Source: Patiria pectinifera (Eukaryota > Echinodermata > Asteroidea > Valvatida > Asterinidae). From it: 64,000 nucleotides of DNA. The stretch covers positions 15,025,513-15,089,512 of the forward strand of contig CM057147.1 in NCBI GenBank assembly GCA_029964075.1, in the 5' to 3' direction. Under the pieces are notes generated by a model. The model was not told where the DNA came from. It made no database searches and was given only the letters and a program-made list of their open reading frames with translations. A program made the translations under genes and the position numbers. Position 1 is the first letter of the stretch; each line of letters begins with the position of its first letter. Below, in pieces: positions 1 through 9,900 of this stretch.

Positions 1-30
1 TTGTTTTGAGTATCATGTAACCCAGGTTCC

Positions 31-190
31 TTTCTCGATGAGAAATCTTTCAGTTTACTTTCCAAAAAATATATTATTTCATTCCTTTTATTACTTTAAA
101 TCAAATGCTTTTCTCCATTCTCGGTGAGAAATCTTTTAGTATACTTTCCAAAAAATATATTATTTCATTCCTTTTATTACTTTAAATCAA
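31..190 (-). repeat. 86-bp tandem duplication carrying poly(A) signals, RILPL1 3' region
   Basis: Two near-identical units (about 31-110 and 111-190, period 86) lie 200-370 bp past the RILPL1 stop. Each carries TTTATT on the plus strand (87-92 and 173-178), that is AATAAA in the sense of RILPL1. These are candidate polyadenylation signals; the true cleavage site is not visible. The rest of 191-395 shows only a T-rich tract and nothing else recognisable. Confidence 0.6.
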
Positions 191-395
191 ATTTTTTTTT
201 TTTTTAAATAGGTTTCATCTTTTCTTTTTGATTTGTGGCTCTAGAGGATTTAATTTTTTTTTATGGAAGTAAACTCCAGAAAGCATTCATTTGACGATCG
301 ACCGATGCATGTGTGACAGTTGAATTTTGTGTAATGAAAAGCGAGCACTCTTTAGCACCTCATTGGAATTATTCATTAGCACTCTTTCCATATGA

Positions 396-990
396 TCACA
401 TCTCCACTTCGATTTCCTCACTGTCATTGTTGTTGATGAGCACTTTAGGGGCATCAGTGCTTGACCCCTGACCTATAGCCTCCACTCCAGCCGCCTTCCT
501 GTCCACCATCGTTATCTCCTCGACAGCGATGCTACTATTGCTGTTGTTGCTGTTATTGCGGCTGATTGGTCGGCCACTCGCAGCGGTGGTCGCAACCGTG
601 GGGGCGCTGTTCAAGTCCGGGCCGCACAGCGATGCGATGTCGTGACCGACTTCGATGAGCTGTTTGCTCTCCGTCCGCACGCATGTCATCCTCTCCCGCT
701 GTTTAAACGGTTCCTTCGTGGAGACTTCGAAGATGGGGCCCGAGTAGCTCTTGCGCCGCTGGGCGTCTTCGCGGGGCTTCTCCTCCGGCACCAGACTATT
801 CTCGTGTTTCGGTGGGACCGGCTCAGGGGCTGCGCTGAGAGAGCGCCCTCTTTGGTCTGCAGTTGGCACCACCAGCGTTGGGATGTCCGGAACGGGTTGC
901 GCGGGTTTCTCTAGAAATTCCCACGTGGTTTCATCCTCGGGTGCGGAGGACGATTTGGCGTTGTTTTTGCCGCGGAAAAGAAATGAAAAC
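396..990 (-). CDS. RILPL1: RILPL1 exon 7 (C-terminal tail, stop)
   Basis: Encodes the last base of Leu351 through Met548 and the TGA stop at 396-398. It opens FSFLFRGKNN, completing the RILPL1-like GIKRLFSFLF basic-hydrophobic motif. After that come an acidic patch with Trp (EDETTWEFLE, residues 369-378), a Pro/Ser-rich stretch, and an Asn/Ser low-complexity run (SRNNSNNSNSS). The acceptor is TTTTTCCAG. The tail beyond residue 360 has no family match that I recognise. The WEFL core preceded by acidic residues resembles an LC3-interacting motif. Confidence 0.88.
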
Positions 991-3900
991 CTGGAAAAAC
1001 ATCGGGGAAACAAAAACTCATTATAATTTCAAGAGGATTATTAAGGCTAAGATGGTAAAGTAACAAAACAATTCAACGTCGACTTGACGAAGTGACATAA
1101 CTGTAAATTTGAGATTTTTGGATATTCTTACATTTTATGATGTCCTGTACATATGAATTACCAATTTTCAAGACACAAAATTGTACCGTTCGTTAAAATA
1201 CGCTAATTGCACAAAGTGGCGAATGTGCAGCAGCTCAGTTTTTTGTTTTTGACAAAGTGACCTGCTCTATTTTTCACTCAGTCCCACTGATTTACATGTA
1301 AGCTAGCCTTTTACATTTGTGCAAGCCTCTACGATTTGCATTTTGACAAAGTGACAAACAAGCCTTAAAAAATATATAAATTTTATATATGCGCTCCCAG
1401 TGAATCTGTGTACAAACATACACTACGTACGAGTGCCGAATGTGACCATGCTCTAATTTTTCCGTTTTGACAAAGTGATGAATGTACTTTTTAATTACTA
1501 TGTCCTTAATTAAACGTGCTGTTATGAAAATGGAGACAAGGCAAGGCTATTTAACAACAGGGCTATCGCATCAGTTATATATTTTTCAACTTTTGAAAAA
1601 GTATATAAGACAAGATAAGTTTGCGGTGACACCATGTGAATAAATCTCTTTTGTGAGTATGTGTGGTTCTGAAAAGAACCGGAGGGTTTCGAACAGTATG
1701 CTCTGCCCGTCGTCAGGAGAATGAGATTTATTCAGAGAGATTTATTCACATGGTGTCACTGCAAACTTATCTTGTTTAAGTATCTTTCCACCATGCAAAC
1801 CTTCAAATCTTAAAAAGTACATAAACACACAATTTGAAAAATCAACCAACTATAGATGTGATTTTCTCAAAACTTAGTTCTGCTGATGCGTCGACAGATA
1901 CGTCACTTTGTCAAAATGGTGTCAGAATTAATACTGACTTCCTGATTTTTGGGACACTTTGTGCAAAAATGTCTGAAGACTCTTTGCTGGATGAAATGTC
2001 TGAATTCCGTCAGTGGAAAGTCGAGAAATACCAATGAATGGGTTCATCATCTTCATCTTCCTATACTGTGCAGAAACCTCCGCTGGAGTATACTCGCACA
2101 TTGGTTGAAGTGCAAACAAGCAGGTGCAGACATAACTCGAGGCATAAAAAGACAAATATGTGCAAGTACAAACAGCTTTTTCGGGACAGGTTGGTTATCT
2201 GAGTTTAACTGTTTCATTTTCAGACATTTCGTCCAAAGCTGAGAATTTTCAGACATTCAGGGTCGACGTTGCATTAAATAAAAGTCCAGAATACAACCAT
2301 CGTGTTTCAAAACATCAAAAGCTGATGGAAAGCATGCAACGTTACTCTTTACCAATATTTGTAATCACATGGAGACCAGCTTCATCCAGGAGTTAAAAAA
2401 GGAAGCCATGTTCATCAAGTCATAGAGGTTCACATTAAAAATCACCCATCACCAACCAATCAACCGGAAAACAAAAACCAGCCACACCTACTCAATCAAC
2501 TTCTTTAAACATCTAATTTACCTTTTTTTTCTACCAAAAAAGTTACAAATTTCCAACACAGTTGACAACCCTAGTCCCCCAAAAGTAAGTGAGTGTTCTA
2601 TAAAATGCTACCTACTTTGAACAAGGTACCCTACCTCTCTTGGCCTATTGTGAGTGGGCCTTCCTGAATCCATCAAATTCCAACAATGTGCACATTCTTT
2701 GTCCAACATTGACCTTAAACTCTGTGTGAAATAATAGAACCTGGGGCCTCAGTCCTGGTTCTATCAAAATCTATCTGCAAACTAGGCGTTGGATTCTGGC
2801 AGATTAGAACCCTGCGCCTCACTATCACTTTTTACACTTTCGGTTCCACATTCGTACTGCAAACTACAGTACACGTTTTAATAAGGTAAAGGGTCCAAAT
2901 CCACGCCACCATATGCTGTCTATCAATTTGGGCTGTTCTAGTGGTCAGAAGACTGCAAACAGCCATTACTTAAGCTTGCTGACTACCTGGTATGTCCCGT
3001 TGACAGGATGAATGATTATACTGGGGAGTCAGGTTGGCGTAGCGGTACTTTCCTTGCCTTCCACCGCTGTGACCCGGGTTCGAATCCCGCCTGGGCCAAT
3101 ATGTGGATTGGGTTTTCAGTCCCTACCTGATTCCGTGGGTTTTCCCCAGAATATTCTTCTGGGCTTTTCCTCCCTCCTCTAAAACTGGAACTTCTTCTCA
3201 TTGTCTTCTCTCCACAGGTTTCTTCAGGCTTGCGAGCTACAGTGCCTAGGGCGCTTTTGAGGAATCCTTGGTTTCATTACCAGAAATGATTAATAATAAT
3301 AATAATACATGACCTGCACCGAAGCCGGCTAGACTCACTATAAAGATTTTATTACGTTAACATGTGGTTCTTGTGAGAGGGACTGGTGTTTGGCTACGAT
3401 TTTCAGGTTCAATAGATCAACCCAAGGGGTACTCACCACGTTATTTGGTGATGTTTGAATGAGGAACTTTTAAAGTAATGTCGGAGTAATTAAAAAATTA
3501 AGTTAACTGGACTTTAATTTAGAGCAGAGTCACTCAGCAGAGGGATTCAGCTCTGCCCAAGCCCAAGCTCCGCCCCTCCACCACACTACCAACCAACACA
3601 AAATGTTTGTATACCTGCAATATAACTCTATAGTTTGGTTTACTTTGAGACTGGAAAGCAAAGCAAGTGAAGAAGTCAAGACACAAGACCAAGTGAGTCA
3701 CAGTGCTAGCCGCTACCTCCACCACAAGCACGCAATACTTATCTATGAGCCAAATTTTTGAACATATATGGAAAGTTCCTTGTGCACATTAGAACCATAA
3801 AGAAAACAAGACATCAAACCGAGACACCGTGCCCCTTTGACCAAAAGTGTGTTTACAACTTGACAAAAAAACACATACGCACCACAAAACCTACGAATGT

Positions 3901-6900
3901 GTACAATGTGAAGTATGGTACATGCTAGTGCATCAATGTTTTTCTACGAGCAGTCGCCAGATAAGTCTGACAAACAAGATTCAAAATTGCAAACACAAAC
4001 AAAATGTTGACCAACAACAAACACACCGGACATGCTGTTAGTTTCCTGGATCTCACCTCTTCGGTCACTTCAAGCCTCTCGAGCACATTCCTTTTGTAAG
4101 TTACCATGGAAACAGATTAATAAAGATTAAGCAAGTTTAGATAACATCCACAAGGTTGCATCAAGTCAATGGGACCAGGCCATTCAGGTCTCTAACTACA
4201 GGCTGCTGAAGTGGCTCTTCCTCAACTTGAAACTTCTAACAACCCGAGTTCAGTTCCTAGCTGTCTGTGCCAATGTCTGGATTTAACATAACAACTTTGC
4301 TTTCACTTCTCGTCTAGTATGAATTGGCCATTAAACTGACATGTCCATCCTTTACTAAGGGAATAAATATGGGCTTGGCCAGTTTTAAACAAGTACATTT
4401 AAAACCGGTTAGGGGCCTGGACGCTGATAAAGGCCCAAGCAATTATTCGCGACCAGGCCCCAGCAACTTTTAAACAGACTTTATATTCAGTACCGGCTAA
4501 GCACATATTTATTTCAAATTTGGTTTTGCCCTTCACCGAATGTATAAACACTGTATACCAAGTGTGTTACCTCCCGAGTGAAAGTTGGAAAAAAATCACT
4601 CGGGTGGGACTCAAACCCACGACCTCCTGCTTTCTAGTGCAGATATCTTACCACTCAACCACCGAGCTAACGGGATCGGTTGGCTGGTTCGAATCTGATG
4701 TGCATAGCAGCGGGTACCGCATTTACTATTCATAAGATGGAATTTTGCGTCGGGGTGACGTAAATCAAATTAGGTTTTGCCCTTCATTGACGTATATTTA
4801 TTCAAATTCATAAATACCCTTTGGTCAAAAAGTCAAAACAAGTCAAAAATGATAACTATCCAACAATTTTGATCAACAATTTTACATCATGTTTTATGAA
4901 ACACCCCCTCTAGCTATACGTACTGCGCGGTGTGGCGCAGAATGCAGCAGTGTCGGAACAAGTGTTTAAAAGCAGTCAGTGTTTTATCAACCTTTTAAAA
5001 CCACCCATGTGACGGCTCTCCACCAATAGGAATGGGTAAACTGTCTTAGGTATTTATGAATTTTAATTGAAGCACATCCCAGAATAAATAGGAAATTAGT
5101 ACATGAGTTGTGAGATTTAGCAGGGCCAGGGATGTGTAAACTGAAGGAAAATGCATTGCAATAACTTTCTTAAAACAAGCCCGGACTTGCAATTGACCTA
5201 TCGCCGTTTGCAAGTTAGCCAGGCCCCTTAGACAACCCTATGCAATTTTTGTACACCAAGTTTTGTTTGTCTCAGATTTTGCACGTTCCGCGTCCATGGG
5301 CGTCGCGACCCCCTGGCCCAAAAAAAAAAAAAGAAAAAAAAAAAAAAGAAAAGAAAAAAAGAAAAGAAAAAGAGGCGGGAAGACAAAGTGGTGTAATTTT
5401 AATGAGTTGGGGGTTGTCGCAAAATGTCCCTGCCCTCCTTAAAACTGATAAATCGAGAATGTGTTGAGAAATACAAGCCCATGTCCGCGTCCATTTGTAT
5501 ATCATGTAATTGGACAATATTTCACAAGCTGCATTGACGCGATTCTCACGCGATTCTACCGCGATAGGTCAATTAAACACACACCAGCATACAACTCGTT
5601 CAAAAACACATTGAAAAGTTCAAACCATCAAATAAGATATTAATTTTTTACAGTGCATGCTGTTCTTCAATAATTCAGATGAAAATGTACTCACTAATGA
5701 GCTTATTTGTTCTACTGGAGTTATAAAGCTAACACATCTTGCACATGTGTGAGACACTGGGACAACACATGGCTACACTGGATGGTGTACGATAAAATGG
5801 CAAAACAGTCCAGATTTGAAAATAAAAATCAACTATTTTTTCAATTTTTGGCATGACATTTGAAAACCTGGGGGAAAAAAAAGGAATCAAAGCTTAGTCA
5901 AAGCTAACCATTAAAATTGTCACAACAATGCCAAAAAAGGAATAAAACTGATGCAAAATGCTTACTGACTGGATTGACCTAAAAAATACAAATCCAAAAA
6001 GTTTGAGACCCGAAGCCGTAACTCCACTTGTAACTCCACTTGCGCAACAATTGATTGCGCAAGATGCGCAACATTTCACACTGCATGACATTTTAGGTAT
6101 GACACATTTCACGAAAGTTTCATAGCGCGCAAGTCAGTGTCTTGAGCAACAAATGATGACGTAACTTTAGCAATAATTTTAGGTGGCGTAAGCTGTGGCA
6201 TAGCGACTGAACATGAATTATTTTAAGAGCAAATCGTGATGGTTGCGGAGGCTGTAATTGCACAACCTATCAAGGTTGATACAAGACACTCACAGCTTTG
6301 TGTTTGAGGTATATGAATTGCTATTTTACTGACGACCGAATTTTTATAGTAGCCGCACGATTCCAAGAAAGTCGGACAAAGCATTTTTACAAAATTGGGG
6401 GCGGAGGTGATTCAAAAACTGTTTCGTATATGAACGAAATTATTTAAAACGTTGCACAGCTACACCGAGTTTCTTGAAATCGATCATAAGTTTATTGCGT
6501 GCAGCTGTGCACAAAATTTGTTGCGTAAGTCCTATGCATGGCGTAAGTTGCGCACTGTTTCGTGAAATCGGCTGCTGATGTTTGACTCTGGATATATCTC
6601 GAAAGCAAAGGGAAAAAAAATTGTCACAAAATATCGCATGTCATCACAATTCATCCAATCTTAATCAAGGTGACAACCTAAACAAATGAGCTTTGACATA
6701 GGCATTCCTCTGTCATAGTTTATCACGTTGCTTGTCATTTGACTTGTGACCAGGCCTAGGCTCTTGGTTGACTTAAGATTGACAGTTACATTTGTGCTTT
6801 TGCCATTCACCAATGTCTTTCAGTACTGTATTGTCAGTGATCTCCAAGACTTGAGAAAAATTTCGTAAGCCTACTACTAGGGCGGGATTCGAACCCACCA

Positions 6901-9900
6901 CCTTCAGCTAAAAATCACATTATAATTGGTACGTACAGTCTCTTGATTCCAAGAGGTTCGCCTTTACTCTTTCCAGCGTTGGAGTTGGACCTCGGTTTCT
7001 TCTGGTCAGCATCCGTTTCATTCTGGGAATCTTCCTCCTTTGGCCTATATAGATGTACATGAACACAATTGTGAGGCGCTCTGGCAAAATGAGACAGAAC
7101 TGGGCTGTTTGCAAAATGGGGGATTTTGCAGGCTTGATGGCAAAAATGTGTGGCTGATGTTGGTGGATGCATTGTGTCAATGTCTTAGGCCGGGCCTTGT
7201 TTTGTTTATGCTCAGCCGTGCATAAATTTAGGCCTAGATTATACTTGAAATCCTCCACACTGCTCCAGAATGTCACTTGCTCTGCCTCAAGATATTGATA
7301 GTGATTGCCAGAGTATTTTGCAGGATTGAGGCAGTGGTCACCCCTCCAAGGACCACATTCAAGAAATAACGGAGGATTTTGCAGGATTGAGGCTGCATGC
7401 AATTTTTACACAGAGGCAGTTGGAGGGTTTTGCAGGATTGAGGTTGCATCCTACCAAAAATGCCTAGGGAGTTATTTGGTTGAGCGCTTGAGGCTTGAGC
7501 AAAAGAGTTGAGAAAATGGAAGAATCAATCCGCCATCTTGGAAAGTCTGCCATCTTGGGAAAAAGAAAAAAGAAAAAAAAAAGCACCTGCCTCCTATATT
7601 TTTTTAAAAAGCCCGGACCAGAAACTATTTATGTTTTAATTGGCCTAATATGTATTCCATGAAAATTTATGTATTCCACGAAACATTTTTTGCAAAGCAA
7701 ATATTTTTTTTTGCAGTTTACACAATTTCAAGCTTACCTGTACTGTTGTAATTCATCCTCTAGTTCCATGACGTCCAACTTGAGTTCGTCCCGTTCCTGG
7801 AGGACAGTCTGGAGTTCCCGCAGCGTGAAGCGGGGTCGGTTGGGATCGCTCAGGTCGATGATGGCTTTGCCCGTCATGTCGATTGTCACCTGAAAAATAT
7901 TGTGACAAGTGTTCAGTTTTAGTAAAGTATAGTCTGTTACGAGCCAATACGGCCCATCAAGCCAGCGTTCATCTCCGGCTTCAGTGGCAGGAAACGACTA
8001 AGAATATTTCTATTTCCCCTGGATCGGATGCTAGTCCATCGCAGGTGACTCCCCTGCTAATGCTGGTACCCATACTCTTGGGTTGAGAGAGGCAAGTGGG
8101 GGTGAAGTGGCTTGCCCAAGGACACAACATGCAGCCAGCAGCTGGATTCGAACCCCTGACACTCTGATCATGAGTCACGAACCCTAACCACAAAGTTACC
8201 CTCCCCCTAAAGTGTGAGTTTTAGGATGCATTAAGCGGGCACATTTAGAAGTTAAGCGTGATGACCTTTTTGGACACACACTACCCTATTTCCTCACAAG
8301 AGAGAACTGCTTAGCACAGAAAAAAATTGCTTGGAGAAAAAATCTCATTACGAGCCAAAAATATCACTCAAGACTGGTTCTCAGTGAATTTCAGCTGAGC
8401 AGAAAAGTTTGCGGAGCAACATTTTCAACTCAGGGGAGTCACGTTGGCGTAGTGGTACTTTCCTTGCCTTCCACTGCTGTTACCCAAGTTCGAATCCCGC
8501 CTGGGTCAATATGTGGATTGGGTTTTCAGTCCCTGCCTGATTCCATGGGTTTTCCCTAGAATATAATTCTGGGCTTTTCCTCCCACCACTAAAACTGTAA
8601 TTCCATCTAATGGTCTTCTCTCAACAGGTTTCTTCAGGCTTACAAGCTACAGTGCCTAGGGTGCTTTTGAGGACTCCCTGGTTTCATTACAGGAAATGAT
8701 TAACATGATTAATAGTAATACTAATAACTGAAACTTTCTTTCCTTTAGCGTACAAACTGAAACAAGAACAGGATCCCACATGACTAAACCCTTTAAAAAC
8801 CCTTCTGTGACAACACGAAGCTCATACCATATCGGTCGTTGGTGCGTTCTCCTTTTCCACCTCAGAAGCACCATTCTCATCCGAACTCTTCTGCTGTCGT
8901 TCGCCGTCCACGACATCCCTGCCTGCTATCCCATGATGCTCCGGCAGCGCCGTCTCTTTCCCCATCGCCCTCAGCTCTGATTGGAGCTCTGACTTTTCGT
9001 GGATGAAGTTTTTAGCCATGGTGCTGAGAAGCTCGTTCTTGCGCCGCAGGTCCGCCGTAACCTTGGCCAGCCTGTCGACATGCTGCTGCAACTGTGAAAG
9101 TAAAAGAATTAGTAAAAGGAAACAAAATATGTCTGGGACAGTTACAATGTAGGGTGTCTCCAATAAGCCATTTGCGAGTTAAATTTGAACAAAATCTGGA
9201 ACGCTGACTTAATCCAATGCTTTGCACTTTTTAGCTTTGCATTCTCCCGACCAAAGAGACTGTTACTATATCACGTGATATATCACTATATCACAGGGCA
9301 AGCCTTATGCTAGCAACCCCCAGCTCCGGCATGGTCCGGTGTCTTTGTGCCATTCTCACCCATTGTGAACAATGTATTGGTGCTGAGCGTCTCTTACGTA
9401 ACTATGCAAGAGCTTGCCCCAAATCATAGCAACAGTGTCTTTGGTCTGGAGAATTCAAAGTTAAAATGTGCCAAGCATTCTGAACAAGTCAGTGTACCAG
9501 ATGTTTCTTAAATGTAAATCCCAAAGGGTGTAAGTTACTCGCAAATGGCTTATTAATTTCATTTCCAGAAGGCTGAATCCGCTTTATACCAAACAGTGTA
9601 GAATTCTAGGACTTACAGCTTCCACCTCCAATGCTCGTGTTGCCATCTCGTCATCCTTGGCTCGTAGCTGATCTCTCTGCTTATCCACGGTCTCCTTCAA
9701 CTGATACAGGACCTGCAGAGCCTGTTGCTCATGAGCTGGGATCAGGAAGAAATTAAAACATATGCCGACTATGAGAATTTAGCAAGGTAATACTCTTTTT
9801 AGGCCTCATCCTGTTTGTTTTTAACAGGGCTGTACCACTGTACCCAATTTACCAAATATTCGATTATGAACCGAATATCCAAGCATCATTTTTTCGATTC

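Larger units (their letters stand above)
991..6936 (-). other. RILPL1: RILPL1 intron 6, repeat-rich
   Basis: 5.9-kb intron between exons 6 and 7. It holds the GACAAAGTGAC repeats and histone-stem-loop-like foldback (about 1085-1912), a SINE (3023-3307), a tRNA-like segment (about 4600-4680) flanked by a 25-bp direct repeat, a dispersed repeat also found at 33.0 kb (about 4880-5080) and an A-rich tract (5320-5375). I see no coding exon in it. Confidence 0.6.
7890..8827 (-). other. RILPL1: RILPL1 intron 4 (two SINEs)
   Basis: 938-bp intron largely made of two tRNA-related retroposons (7934-8207 and 8433-8729). The second ends about 100 bp from the exon 4 donor. Nothing coding is seen. Confidence 0.6.

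Noticed and set aside
642-1063. Plus-strand frames of 66-91 codons over 642-1063
   Set aside because: They are antisense shadows of RILPL1 exon 7, whose minus-strand frame matches the family and splices in phase.
4600-4680. Possible functional tRNA gene on the minus strand
   Set aside because: The A- and B-boxes are recognisable, but the anticodon stem and acceptor stem do not pair properly and a direct repeat flanks it, so it is a retroposed relic.
5240-5517. Frames rich in Lys (KKKKEKKKK) or Phe across 5.3 kb
   Set aside because: They translate an A/G homopolymer-like tract; no start context, homology or exon structure.
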